A stretch of 39,058 nucleotides of DNA from JAGOLU01 sp964542665 (GTDB lineage Bacteria; Patescibacteriota; Microgenomatia; UBA1406; GWC2-37-13): NCBI GenBank assembly GCA_964542665.1, contig CAZIUF010000007.1:1-39058 (forward strand), read 5' to 3'. Below, piece by piece: positions 21,781 to 30,487 of the stretch (position 1 is its first letter; every line of letters begins with the position of its first letter). A model generated the notes under the pieces. That model ran no database searches. It was not told the origin of the DNA and saw only the letters and a list, made by a program, of their open reading frames with translations. The translations under genes were made by a program, and so were the position numbers.

Positions 21781-24636
21781 CTACTTAAGTTTCTGCTCAA
21801 GACTCTCAAGTCGAGTCTTCAGGTCAGATATCTCAGCCCTCATGTCTGCATTTTCTTTCTTCAGACTTTGTATGTCTGAGGTGTTCGTATTCGTCTGCAC
21901 TGAAAGCTCTTGAGTTGCGCCAACGAGATAAGGGACGAGACCAGCTGTTTCCAAGAACTTCTTGCTGGTTCCATCGATCCACTTTTGCTCAGAGACAAGC
22001 TTTGGGAATATCTTTTCAACTTCTTGCGCGACAAATCCGGTTTGCTTCGCGGTGCCTGGCGCATCTGTTTTCCAGTTATACTCGACCAACCTTAATGCAT
22101 CGATTTTACTTAGTGACCCACCAAGGTCAGTAATATTTTTCTTAAGAGTCTCGTCAGATCCACATGTAGGTGCGCCCGTATTGGCAGTGAAACTACACGT
22201 TGAGTTGGCATCTTCGAGACGGAGGACCGTGGTTCCATCAGTCACTGAGGAGCTGCCCACGTGGAGCAAGTATCCTGGATTTGTATTGCCAACACCTACA
22301 TTTCCTGTATCCCCAACCAATAGTCTCACTGCAGAGCCGTTAAAGTCCATGAGTCTGATTCCTCTTGAGTTGCTCCCAGAGCCGCCAGTTGAGTCAAATA
22401 GCACATCGGTGTAGTAGTTACTACCTGAGTTGTATGCCCTTAGACCCCATGCACTTGATCCATCAAAGAAATATCCAGCACCATTTGTGGTGCTTGGCAT
22501 ATACACTTTGCTGCCGTTATCCATAAGTATATTTCCACCAGAAACCATCAGCTTTGCGGTGGGTGCCGCCGTGCCTATACCTACATTGCCTCCCATGAAT
22601 GCTGCTGCGTAATTATTCGTTGCTCCAGTCTGTGCATTAACCGTTATACCGTACGAATTAGTCGCCGTTGAAACTGCGCCAGCTTGCACCAACAATCCGT
22701 GGGTGTTGGTGATTGATGCATTTGTTGATTTAATGGGTGCACCTGCGATGCCGACGGTCGCTGCATCAGTGATGGTTGATGCACCGACAAATGAGTACGT
22801 GGGCTGGGTGATGAGCACCTCTCGCTGAGTAGTCAGCGCTCCTGTGGCCCATTGTCTCCCTGCAGTGGTCAGAGTCAGTGATGGGATTTCTGTCGATAGA
22901 GTTTGGTTTGTGTTGACTGCACCCGTGTAGACGATACCTTTCAAAGCTCCAGTAGCTGCAATGGTTTGAGAGACGGAGAGATTGCCTGTAGGACCTGTTG
23001 TTCCGATTCCGACGTTGCCACTTCCAAGGATCGTTAGATTTTCTACGGGGGTAGTAGATCCTGATGCAGTGGTAAAAAATGCCAGTTTTGCATGATAATT
23101 AGAAGCAGAGAAATTAGTTTCTGCAGTTGAAACTATTTTAGCACCAGTTCTAAAAGCGGAATTTCCATAGCCTTGAAATTCTATGTCACCAAGTGTGTAT
23201 CCGGCCCATTGATCACCAAAAGGGCCATAATTTCGATGACTTCCCATATATATTGCAGGATAATAACCAGTATTGTTTCCTCCAGCATAGATGGCGAGAT
23301 TTGAATAAGTTCCTGTTCCGGGAGTAGCGAATATACCGTTATAGTTGTTGGTTGCAAATATTTGAGTTGTTCCTTGGACTTGAAGTGTAGATGTCGGCGC
23401 TGCGGTGCCTATGCCGACATTACCTCCCAGAAATGCTGCTGAGTAGTTATTTGTTGCACCTGTCTGAGCATTTACCGTTATACCATATGAGTTGGTCGCC
23501 GTTGAGACTGCGCCAGCTTGCACCAACAATCCGTGGGTGTTGGTGATTGATGCATTTGTTGATTTAATGGGTGCACCTGCGATGCCGACGGTCGCTGCAT
23601 CAGTGATGGTTGATGCACCGACAAATGAGTACGTGGGCTGGGTGATGAGCACCTCTCGCTGAGTAGTCAGCGCTCCTGTGGCCCATTGTCTCCCTGCAGT
23701 GGTCAGAGTCAGTGATGGGATTTCTGTCGATAGAGTTTGGTTTGTGTTGACTGCACCTGTATAGACGATACCTTTCAAAGCTCCAGTGGCTGCAGCAGTT
23801 TGAGAGACGGAGAGATTGCCTGTAGGACCTGTTGTCCCGATGCCAACGAGACCGGTTTCATTAACAAATAATCTTGATGTGGCTGGATTTCCCGTTTGTA
23901 GGTGGATATCCCTCACCGTACCTCCACCATCATACGCACGAAGATATACGTCTCCAACACTATCGTATTCAAGAAATGCTGTTCCACCGTTGTTTGCAAT
24001 GAGTTTTTCTGATCCAGAAGTAGAAAAGCGGATCGAACCAGCCACATCAAGCTTGGATGCAGGTGCAGCTACTCCAATCCCCACGTTTCCACTCGCGTCG
24101 ATCGCAAATGGCGTCGTATCAGTCAATGTGCCGTCATCATTGACTCGCAAACTCAGTCCGGTACCACTATTGGTCACCGAGAGGACATTGGTGCCGCTTG
24201 AGAATATGTCAGTCGACGCGTCGAGAAGGAGTGAGTCGCTGAAGTCAGTGAAGTTGAGTGAGTCTGCAGAGGTCCCCGCTGGTGCAGACCAGGTGAGCGT
24301 GCCAGAGCCGTTGTTGGTAAGTATCGTACCTGCTGAGCCCTGCGAGCTGGGGAAGCTTGTGGTGACGTTGTTGATCTTTACGATATTACCTGAACTATCC
24401 ACCTGAAATAGATCGCCTGATCCTACGGTCAATAGTGAGGCAGGCGATACATCACCAATACCAACCTTGCCTGTGTCCATGAATACTGTCCGCGAGCCGC
24501 TTTTTTCTATGTCAAGTTGTGCGCCTGTTGTGATACTTGTTGGACTGTCACCGATTTTCATCTGAGCGAACGTAGGTAGGGTAACAAACACAACAAAACA
24601 CAGGATCAAACCAGTGCGAAAGAGTATATTTCTCAT
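21781..24636 (-). CDS. Secreted fibre-like protein with C-terminal S74 auto-chaperone domain
   Basis: The 951 residues begin with a signal peptide (about 1-25, ending TFAQ). A long repetitive region carries the tail-fibre-like motif VGIGT.AP..KL.V many times. The C-terminal domain (from about 826, GSDETLKKNI) matches the S74 intramolecular chaperone of endosialidase: Ser827 and Lys832 have the spacing of the catalytic pair, and GFVAQEVEKIFP follows. A coiled coil (about 920-951) ends the protein. Known members trimerise a fibre and then cut themselves off. Two internal blocks, residues 262-414 and 540-692, are a recent duplication. A trimeric surface adhesin is the likely role. It is phage-like in domain but carries its own signal peptide and sits in a surface-gene cluster. 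Confidence 0.9.
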   Translation of the reverse strand: MRNILFRTGLILCFVVFVTLPTFAQMKIGDSPTSITTGAQLDIEKSGSRTVFMDTGKVGIGDVSPASLLTVGSGDLFQVDSSGNIVKINNVTTSFPSSQGSAGTILTNNGSGTLTWSAPAGTSADSLNFTDFSDSLLLDASTDIFSSGTNVLSVTNSGTGLSLRVNDDGTLTDTTPFAIDASGNVGIGVAAPASKLDVAGSIRFSTSGSEKLIANNGGTAFLEYDSVGDVYLRAYDGGGTVRDIHLQTGNPATSRLFVNETGLVGIGTTGPTGNLSVSQTAAATGALKGIVYTGAVNTNQTLSTEIPSLTLTTAGRQWATGALTTQREVLITQPTYSFVGASTITDAATVGIAGAPIKSTNASITNTHGLLVQAGAVSTATNSYGITVNAQTGATNNYSAAFLGGNVGIGTAAPTSTLQVQGTTQIFATNNYNGIFATPGTGTYSNLAIYAGGNNTGYYPAIYMGSHRNYGPFGDQWAGYTLGDIEFQGYGNSAFRTGAKIVSTAETNFSASNYHAKLAFFTTASGSTTPVENLTILGSGNVGIGTTGPTGNLSVSQTIAATGALKGIVYTGAVNTNQTLSTEIPSLTLTTAGRQWATGALTTQREVLITQPTYSFVGASTITDAATVGIAGAPIKSTNASITNTHGLLVQAGAVSTATNSYGITVNAQTGATNNYAAAFMGGNVGIGTAAPTAKLMVSGGNILMDNGSKVYMPSTTNGAGYFFDGSSAWGLRAYNSGSNYYTDVLFDSTGGSGSNSRGIRLMDFNGSAVRLLVGDTGNVGVGNTNPGYLLHVGSSSVTDGTTVLRLEDANSTCSFTANTGAPTCGSDETLKKNITDLGGSLSKIDALRLVEYNWKTDAPGTAKQTGFVAQEVEKIFPKLVSEQKWIDGTSKKFLETAGLVPYLVGATQELSVQTNTNTSDIQSLKKENADMRAEISDLKTRLESLEQKLK
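22561..23015. repeat. Intragenic direct repeat in the fibre gene, copy A
   Basis: This block matches 23395-23849 at a constant offset of 834 nt. The core 22673-22923 (251 nt) is identical to 23507-23757, with only scattered changes outside. Identity at third codon positions shows a recent duplication or gene conversion. Confidence 0.92.
23395..23849. repeat. Intragenic direct repeat in the fibre gene, copy B
   Basis: This is the partner of the block at 22561-23015, separated from it by about 380 nt of unrelated fibre sequence. It codes for the copy nearer the N-terminus. Confidence 0.92.
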
Positions 24637-24648
24637 ACGTATTGGATA

Positions 24649-24677
24649 AATATAGTGTAAAAAATTGGTGTGGTCAA
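24649..24677 (-). promoter_or_regulatory. Promoter of the fibre gene
   Basis: On the reverse strand TTGACC (24677-24672), a 17-nt spacer and TATATT (24654-24649) lie 12 nt before the ATG. The leader would be about 5 nt. Confidence 0.65.
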
Positions 24678-24688
24678 TGGCGAAAATA

Positions 24689-25993
24689 TTACGGTAACTT
24701 ACCGAACGAATACACGTTATATGTATTGGGCACGATCGCCGTGTTTGTGGTGATCGAACCGGTCGTGAGTGTTGAGCCTGAGACGTTGGTTGAGCCTATG
24801 GCTACCCATTGGACACCGTTCCAGCCAGCTATGGTCAACTTCGCTAGTGTTGCATCAGTAAGGGTTGATATTCCGCTGGCAGAACCCCATGGCAAGTTGA
24901 TGGTCGTGATCGAGGCGCCATCGATATCCCAATACTCAGTCGTACTCACTCGGACAAGGGTACTATTGTATGTAGCAGACGAAAATGGTGCGCCGGATGG
25001 CAGGGCAGGGAACGAGCCTCCCTCAATGCGAGAGGTGATGGCTGTGGTTGGGTCTACATTGTAATATGCAGCAGTTACTGTATCTGACGCGAGAGACATA
25101 CCACCGATTGTGACTGGACGATACACACCATTGTCACCGACAGGCAATATAAATGATCCTTGACCAAATCTACGAGCATATCCATCTACATGAGTTGTGT
25201 TGGAACCACCGGTGTGATTCGTGTTCGAGGTGAACACAAACATCCCAATCGGACTCACCCGATCAGTCGCAATGATCCCATTGATTCCATGATTGCCTAG
25301 ACTAGACTGGACCCCACCGCTTCCAATATATGTGGTTCCGGTAGAGGCAGAAGCAAGGAGGATAGTGGTCGGTGTGGGCGTGTTCGATGGAGTCGGAGTG
25401 GTTGACGGTGTGAGAGTGAGCGTTGGCGTGAGCGATGGGGTAGGCGTCTGAGATGGGGTCGGGGTGTTGGCAAGCGTGACAAGTGCTGTAGGTACTGGTC
25501 CTGTGACAAAATATCGAGTGTCAACGACACCTGCATATACCACTTCATTCGCGCTTTGTGGCGCCCAAACGCCTCGGTGGACACCATCAGGATGAGAAAT
25601 CATGTAATATCCAGTATCGTATGCGGCAGCACAGTCGGTGATATCTGGTCCAAGTGAAGGATCACGAGGCAACTTGGTCAGATATCCCTCAGTGACGAGA
25701 AAACACAAGTCAACGTTGGTTGGGTCAGCCACACTATTGGTGATTCGTCGAGGCACAGAGGGCTCAGTTAGATTGCCCGGGAGACCTTTGGCATCGAGTA
25801 GGCGTCGATCAACTGCGCCGAGAACGTCACTTACATCTTTTTTTCGCTTCGCATCATCGGCAAGTCCAAATTGCCGTGAGGGGTTGGTAGCAACCAAAAC
25901 GACTGATACGAGAATGCCTATGATCGCCATCACCACCAGCACTTCTACGAGACTATAGGCAGCCATTCGTCCACGTAGGTATTTCTGAATCAT
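24689..25993 (-). CDS. Pilin-like surface protein with Thr/Pro stalk
   Basis: The N-terminus is a type IV prepilin signal: a short basic leader (MIQKYLRGRMAA), then a cleavage site before Tyr13 in AYSLVE with the conserved Glu at +5, and a hydrophobic helix (LVVMAIIGILVSVVLV). A pilin-like head of about 150 residues is followed by a Thr/Pro/Ser stalk (about 178-213) and a C-terminal beta-rich domain of about 220 residues. At 434 residues it is much longer than a major pilin, so it is better seen as a minor or tip pilin, or as an adhesin using the pilin export route. No pilus assembly genes are in the window. It lies directly upstream of the fibre gene. Confidence 0.85.
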   Translation of the reverse strand: MIQKYLRGRMAAYSLVEVLVVMAIIGILVSVVLVATNPSRQFGLADDAKRKKDVSDVLGAVDRRLLDAKGLPGNLTEPSVPRRITNSVADPTNVDLCFLVTEGYLTKLPRDPSLGPDITDCAAAYDTGYYMISHPDGVHRGVWAPQSANEVVYAGVVDTRYFVTGPVPTALVTLANTPTPSQTPTPSLTPTLTLTPSTTPTPSNTPTPTTILLASASTGTTYIGSGGVQSSLGNHGINGIIATDRVSPIGMFVFTSNTNHTGGSNTTHVDGYARRFGQGSFILPVGDNGVYRPVTIGGMSLASDTVTAAYYNVDPTTAITSRIEGGSFPALPSGAPFSSATYNSTLVRVSTTEYWDIDGASITTINLPWGSASGISTLTDATLAKLTIAGWNGVQWVAIGSTNVSGSTLTTGSITTNTAIVPNTYNVYSFGKLP

Positions 25994-26063
25994 ATGATGG
26001 AAAAAAGTATATCAAAATATATGGAAGTGGTGGGGAAGAAACACGAGAAGAACGTCGTTAAGT

Positions 26064-26086
26064 TTTCAAGTCGAAGGTCTTCAGGT
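26064..26086 (-). repeat. 8-nt array fragment
   Basis: The reverse strand reads ACCTGAAG, ACCTTCG and ACTTGAAA, three units of the ACYTKATR family. They lie between the pilin-like gene and the gene ending at 26111. Confidence 0.65.
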
Positions 26087-26110
26087 AAAAATGATGGATT
26101 GGGCGCAAGG

Positions 26111-26779
26111 TTACTTTAGCGACTTTCTCCGAGATTTGAATCCCACTGAAAAAGATGAGGTTTTCAAAGTGACGATAAAGGCGATAATCGCACTCCCTAC
26201 CATGGCGGTGAGCCATACATTTGAGTTGCCAGCTGCTACCAGTCCACCTGTGGTCGAGGTACCCAATACTTTACTAGCTGCCTTGGTTTGGGCAACTTGA
26301 GTCTCACTGCCTCCTGTTCCACATACACCTTTTTGGGGCGACCCTACCGTGTAGTAGCTTGTCACACAATCTGATGTCTGAGCACTGAGCACCGTGCCTG
26401 CATCTCCGTTTGAACATCCATTGACACAGTGGATCTTGAAGAAATACGTAGTATCGGGATCGAGTGAGTTAACCGTCGTGGTAAATACCCCGTCTTTCGT
26501 TGGAGCGATCAGATCGACGTTGTATTCATCGGCTGATTCTGTCCTGCCATAGCGTATCTGGATTTTGCTGCAATTTTCTTTGCAAGGGTTGATATACAAC
26601 TTGGCAAAGTTTGCTCCTGCATCGACCTGGAAGAGGTCCGGCTTGCACTCGGGTTTTAGATCATTGCAAACAGTTGTGCTTGATGGAGAAGAGGTGTTGG
26701 CATGCACACCAGCTAGATGAGAGCTGAATACACAGAGTACGCAGACCAAGCTAAGCATCGCAAACGGTTTTTTACCCAT
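26111..26779 (-). CDS. Secreted Fn3-like protein with C-terminal membrane anchor
   Basis: The 222-residue product starts MGKKPFAML with a signal peptide (about 1-28, ending VHA). The mature part has about ten cysteines and one fibronectin-III-like stretch (VNSLDPDTTYFFKIHCVNGC). Near the C-terminus one membrane segment (WLTAMVGSAIIAFIVTL) is followed by a basic tail. It should be displayed outside the cell and anchored by the C-terminus. An in-frame ATG 12 nt earlier (26791) is possible but adds residues before the basic signal region. It forms a surface-gene run with the pilin-like and fibre genes. Confidence 0.78.
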   Translation of the reverse strand: MGKKPFAMLSLVCVLCVFSSHLAGVHANTSSPSSTTVCNDLKPECKPDLFQVDAGANFAKLYINPCKENCSKIQIRYGRTESADEYNVDLIAPTKDGVFTTTVNSLDPDTTYFFKIHCVNGCSNGDAGTVLSAQTSDCVTSYYTVGSPQKGVCGTGGSETQVAQTKAASKVLGTSTTGGLVAAGNSNVWLTAMVGSAIIAFIVTLKTSSFSVGFKSRRKSLK

Positions 26780-26884
26780 ATTGAAAAGCACTCAAAGTAT
26801 CAACATATTCAAGTTACACAGTTTGCGGACTCTTGTCAAGAGACTTTGTAAACCTCAACCTGAGGAGGGGAGACGAAGCATGGT

Positions 26885-26915
26885 CATCATGTCATCAGGT
26901 CTTCAGGTCGAAAGT
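26885..26915 (-). repeat. 8-nt array
   Basis: The reverse strand reads ACTTTCG, ACCTGAAG, ACCTGATG and ACATGATG. A further two units (ACCTGATG after GCTTTCG) occur at 26981-26995, on the other side of a palindromic repeat. Confidence 0.75.
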
Positions 26916-26934
26916 CCAGACGCTTCATTACCTT

Positions 26935-26969
26935 GTCATCCCGGACAAACGAAGAGCGATCCGGGATCT
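26935..26969. repeat. Palindromic GTCATCC-type repeat, copy 5
   Basis: The arms ATCCCGGA and ATCCGGGAT enclose a loop with AAACGAAGAGCG, very close to the loop of copy 3. It is inserted between two pieces of octamer array. Confidence 0.75.
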
Positions 26970-26998
26970 CAGTTTTTAGTCATCAGGTCGAAAGCTAT

Positions 26999-27047
26999 TT
27001 CATGGTTCTTGGTTCATGGTTTATGTTTCATAGTTCATGGTTTATAC
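26999..27047 (+). repeat. TTCATGG heptamer array before yebC
   Basis: The units TTCATGG, TTCTTGG, TTCATGG, TTTATG, TTTCATAG, TTCATGG and TTTATAC follow one another. The last unit supplies the TATACT -10 box of yebC. Together with the arrays at 26885-26995 it fills the 279 nt between the two genes. Confidence 0.7.
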
Positions 27048-27048
27048 T
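27043..27048 (+). promoter_or_regulatory. -10 box of yebC
   Basis: TATACT ends 10 nt before the ATG at 27059, so the transcript should have almost no leader. No clear -35 is visible. Confidence 0.45.
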
Positions 27049-27058
27049 ATGTCCATAC

Positions 27059-27781
27059 ATGGCAGGTCACTCAAAGTGGAAAAACAACCTCTCACGCAAA
27101 ACAGCTCAAGATAAAAAACGTGCGGGCAATTTTCAAAAACTTTCAAAGTCGATCACTGTCGCAGTCATCGATGGAGGATCACCAGACCCTGCGTTTAACC
27201 CACGTCTTCGCGTCATGATCGAGAAAGCCCGAGCCGAAAGTATGCCCAAAGACAATATCGATCGTGCCATCGCCAAGGGATCGGGTCCTGATCGTGCATC
27301 TCTCACGCGTCTGATGCTTGAGACATTTGGTCCATATGGCAGCCTCCTGATCATCACCGCAACGACAGACAATCAAAATAGGACGCTGACCGATCTCAAA
27401 AACTTTATCGAAAGACACGGAGCGAAACTGGGTGCCCAGGGATCAGTTACGCCACTTTTTACACACTGTGCTCAGGTGATCATCACAAAACAAACACATG
27501 AACAGGAGGAGGCTTTATTGTCTCTCGCCGAAGCACTACAAGCTGATGATATCCAGTCCGACGACACGCATACGATCATCTATTTCCCATACCACTTGCT
27601 CCATCAATCACATGTGACTTTGGGCAATACGCCTTTTACGATCACCCACCAGCCAGAAGCTACGTATCGGCCCCTTGCACCGATTGAAGTGACCGAGGAG
27701 CAAGCCGAAAAAATCCATGCCTTCATCGATCTGGTCGATGGGCATGATGATGTGGAGCACGTGTTTGTGAATCTTGCCTAA
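27059..27781 (+). CDS. yebC: YebC/TACO1 family protein
   Basis: Family members act as transcription regulators in some bacteria and as translation factors for difficult peptide stretches in others (TACO1 in mitochondria). The 240-residue protein starts with the signature MAGHSKWKNN and keeps KARAESMPKDNIDRAIAKGSG (about 57-77) and an acidic C-terminal domain. The frame is open upstream to 26933, but the repeat array encodes that part and the family start is at 27059. Its last 59 nt overlap the 3' end of the convergent HAD gene. Confidence 0.94.
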   Translation: MAGHSKWKNNLSRKTAQDKKRAGNFQKLSKSITVAVIDGGSPDPAFNPRLRVMIEKARAESMPKDNIDRAIAKGSGPDRASLTRLMLETFGPYGSLLIITATTDNQNRTLTDLKNFIERHGAKLGAQGSVTPLFTHCAQVIITKQTHEQEEALLSLAEALQADDIQSDDTHTIIYFPYHLLHQSHVTLGNTPFTITHQPEATYRPLAPIEVTEEQAEKIHAFIDLVDGHDDVEHVFVNLA

Positions 27782-28562
27782 CTCGATCAATCGTTGCGAT
27801 CAAGTCACTCGTATTTGAAAAATAGACACCGTTTGCCTCCTGATGTAGGGCATGTCCATACACTCCAGCTGCTGTTCCTGATATTTTATCTCGATGTGAC
27901 TTGGCGAACTGGATCGATCGTAACTCACTCCCGACCATACATATTTGATACACCATGTCATCAGGATGCTGGGTATTGTGAGTGATGATCGCAGTAGCTT
28001 GAGATGGCTCGTCGTCAATCAAAATCGGGACAAACCCGGGCGCACCGAACTCTTTTTTAAATCGCATGATGGTGTCTATTTTGAACTTTGGTCCTTTGGC
28101 GCCCACATATGGGTTGAGCATAATAGGAGCCATGGGAAGCTTATGATTACGGATATTGCGTCTGGTCAATTCGTAAATGTCAGTCGTATTGAATCGGGCA
28201 GAAAGGTATCCAATATTGTGTGATCGTGCAAGTTCATGCAATATGGATAAAATCTCAGCATCGATAAGTGGTTGATTTTTGTAAAATCCTCCTCGACTAA
28301 ATTCACGGGGGATTCTCGCTTTTTCCTCTTCAGTCAGTCCAGGTTCATCATCATACCGCAGACCACCTATCGTACCCGCAAAATCTCTCCCATAGTTTTC
28401 ACGCATAACATCCAAAACACTGACTACCGTCTCATCTAGGTCAACGAAGAGTGCATCGCGGTGGTTGTGTTGGCAGTTTCCCCCAAGCATCGAGTAGGCT
28501 TTGAAAAACCTATCGTGATTGATGGTTGCGCCAGTCGGAACGAGTTCAAAATCATTCGTCAT
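27723..28562 (-). CDS. HAD-superfamily hydrolase
   Basis: The 279-residue product has HAD motif I FVDLDET (about 39-45, nucleophile Asp and general-acid Asp), a motif II Ser in YLSARF, and motif IV LIDDEPSQ. This fits a phosphatase acting on a small phosphorylated substrate or a nucleotide, but the substrate cannot be told. The last 20 residues are His/Arg-rich and are encoded antisense to the end of yebC. A TACAAT box lies 10 nt before the ATG. It is divergent from the flippase gene. Confidence 0.8.
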   Translation of the reverse strand: MTNDFELVPTGATINHDRFFKAYSMLGGNCQHNHRDALFVDLDETVVSVLDVMRENYGRDFAGTIGGLRYDDEPGLTEEEKARIPREFSRGGFYKNQPLIDAEILSILHELARSHNIGYLSARFNTTDIYELTRRNIRNHKLPMAPIMLNPYVGAKGPKFKIDTIMRFKKEFGAPGFVPILIDDEPSQATAIITHNTQHPDDMVYQICMVGSELRSIQFAKSHRDKISGTAAGVYGHALHQEANGVYFSNTSDLIATIDRVRQDSQTRAPHHHAHRPDR

Positions 28563-28660
28563 ACCAAGAGGTATTGTACCCCCGACTTGGGTGATTTCAT
28601 GTCGGATCCGGTGTCTACTTCTTGGTATATTTCACGAAAATCCACTACAATACCTGGGTC

Positions 28661-29932
28661 ATGTTCAAAAAGCTTTTTTCTTCTGGTACGGGTAAAAATG
28701 TCATCATCAACACCATCGGCAGCTACATCGGCATCGCAATCACGGTACTTTCAGTCGTGATCTTGGCCCGGACGCTCGGTCGGGAAGTGTACGGAGAGCT
28801 CGCGGTACTCTTCAGCGTCGCATACCTCATGACGAATATCTTGGACTTTGGCTCACCTGCTATCATCTACTCACAGGTACCACTCTACCAGGTGAAGATT
28901 GATCGGACTGATCTGTATAGTTTCGTGAAAAGCACGTTCTACTATCAATCGATCGCCTGTATCATCGTCATCGTCGCGCTACTTATCATGTTTCCATGGC
29001 TTGATCGGACTTTTTTCAAAACACACGCACCGTATATTGCGCTCGCTTTGACTGCAATATCTATCATATTGTATGTGTGGCAAAACTCGATATGTAATGT
29101 GCTTTTTGCGATGAAACGCTTTTCGCAGGTGAACATCTGGCTCAATGTGAGCTATGTATTCCGCACAATATCTTTGCTGGCCCTCATACCTCTCGGGTTG
29201 GTGACGATCCCCAATATCATATTTCTCTTTGGCGTCGTCAGTCCACTTGTCTTCATCGGAAGTATTTATCTGATCTACAAGCCGACAATCCGCAGAGTCA
29301 GAAAAGCTGAGGTATCCATCGCCATGATCAGACCGCGATATACGCTGACCAACTTCATTGCGCAACAGTTTTTCAACGTCGGCATGCGGATGGACCTCTT
29401 CATCCTGTCATACTTTGGACTCAAAACTGTCGTCGCCGACTACTCACTCTCGCAAAAAATAATATTAACGATCATCTCGACCGTCGTGAGCATCACCCAA
29501 GTCCTGTCGCCAGCGTATACACATATCAAAACTAAAGCGGGAGTTATGAAAGAGTTCAAGCACAGCATGATCTACCTGCTCATCCCGACGGCACTTTTCC
29601 TCAGTCTCTCATTTATCCCTACTGCAGCGTACAGACTCATATTCACCGCGAAGTTCGTCGATACACCGCTCTTTTCTGCACATCTAGGCATCGTCTACTC
29701 GCTGTTTTGTCTGGGACAGGTGTTTATGCTTTTCCTCTTGTACACCTTCCGCAAGCCGTCATATCTACTCATGTCCAATATCGCATTTTTCCTCGTCGTG
29801 ACTGCCGCTTGCTACAAGCTCATCCCGATATATAAAGGGAGTGGAGCAATCATCGCGATCGGGCTTGGATTTGTCATCGTCATCGCCCTCCAGGCGGTGG
29901 GCTTTGTGAAGGAGTATAGGAAACTATCATGA
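28661..29932 (+). CDS. Polysaccharide flippase (Wzx/MurJ-like, MOP superfamily)
   Basis: The 423 residues form about 12 membrane segments with the oligosaccharide-flippase start pattern KNVIINTIGSYIGIAITVLSVVILARTLGREVYGELAV. Such proteins move lipid-linked oligosaccharides across the membrane. The ATG at 28661 is preferred over 28622 because a TACAAT box ends 9 nt before it and the shorter N-terminus fits the family. It fits with galE, the glycosyltransferase and the Nudix gene to the right as part of envelope glycan synthesis. It marks the left limit of the AT-rich island. Confidence 0.88.
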   Translation: MFKKLFSSGTGKNVIINTIGSYIGIAITVLSVVILARTLGREVYGELAVLFSVAYLMTNILDFGSPAIIYSQVPLYQVKIDRTDLYSFVKSTFYYQSIACIIVIVALLIMFPWLDRTFFKTHAPYIALALTAISIILYVWQNSICNVLFAMKRFSQVNIWLNVSYVFRTISLLALIPLGLVTIPNIIFLFGVVSPLVFIGSIYLIYKPTIRRVRKAEVSIAMIRPRYTLTNFIAQQFFNVGMRMDLFILSYFGLKTVVADYSLSQKIILTIISTVVSITQVLSPAYTHIKTKAGVMKEFKHSMIYLLIPTALFLSLSFIPTAAYRLIFTAKFVDTPLFSAHLGIVYSLFCLGQVFMLFLLYTFRKPSYLLMSNIAFFLVVTAACYKLIPIYKGSGAIIAIGLGFVIVIALQAVGFVKEYRKLS

Positions 29933-29992
29933 AAGTGATTGAGTGCCCACTGCGTATCTCCTATAAAAATCAAGCGCCTCAAAGACTTAGGC

Positions 29993-30325
29993 TCAAAGCA
30001 GTGCTCGAAATTGAATATATTTGAGCATTTCTTTAGAGGAGTTTAGGAAGACGTGTTGTTCTCCTGCCTCTACAACCAAAAAGTCTCCTTTATGTAAGAT
30101 GACTTGTTTACCAGCAATTTCAGCGTCCGCACTACCATCAATGATGAAAAAACATTCTTCACAATCTGGATGAGAATGTGGCGTATAAGATTCACCTGGA
30201 GATTGCTCTACATAATTTACCGTTTGAACTTGAGATTTTAGATCTCCTGGAGTTATGATTCTTTGTCTGTTTAGAGAATCATGGGCTACAGTTTTGGGGA
30301 CGTCTGATAGGCGAATCAACTTCAT
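29993..30325 (-). CDS. Small cupin-domain protein
   Basis: The 110-residue product is a single cupin barrel with the metal-binding pattern HSHPDCEECFF followed by DFLVVEAGEQHVF. Function is not predictable beyond metal binding in a small beta-barrel. The start at 30325 (MKLIRLSDVP) is chosen because an extended -10 box lies 7 nt before it; the frame continues upstream to 30415. It is the leftmost gene of the AT-rich island. Confidence 0.82.
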   Translation of the reverse strand: MKLIRLSDVPKTVAHDSLNRQRIITPGDLKSQVQTVNYVEQSPGESYTPHSHPDCEECFFIIDGSADAEIAGKQVILHKGDFLVVEAGEQHVFLNSSKEMLKYIQFRALL

Positions 30326-30332
30326 AAGTACA

Positions 30333-30341
30333 ATTGTAGCA
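30333..30341 (-). promoter_or_regulatory. Extended -10 promoter of the cupin gene
   Basis: The reverse strand reads TGCTACAAT, an extended -10 ending 7 nt before the ATG, again with no room for a leader. Confidence 0.55.
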
Positions 30342-30487
30342 TTTTCTTTGTAACTTTCTATTGTTTCTGTCACAACTCGAGTGGGATGTGGGTTATTTCT
30401 TTCTCGCAGATACAATGAGCATCATGAGACGACGAAGTTCATCTTTCATGCCTTATAAAAAATAAACTAGTAACTTAAGATAAATCC

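Noticed and set aside
22561..23849. The fibre-gene direct repeats as a mobile element
   Set aside because: Both blocks lie inside one reading frame with an offset divisible by three and carry no transposase or terminal repeats.
26933..27058. N-terminal extension of YebC
   Set aside because: The extra 42 residues are encoded by repeat arrays, and the family start MAGHSKWKN is at 27059.
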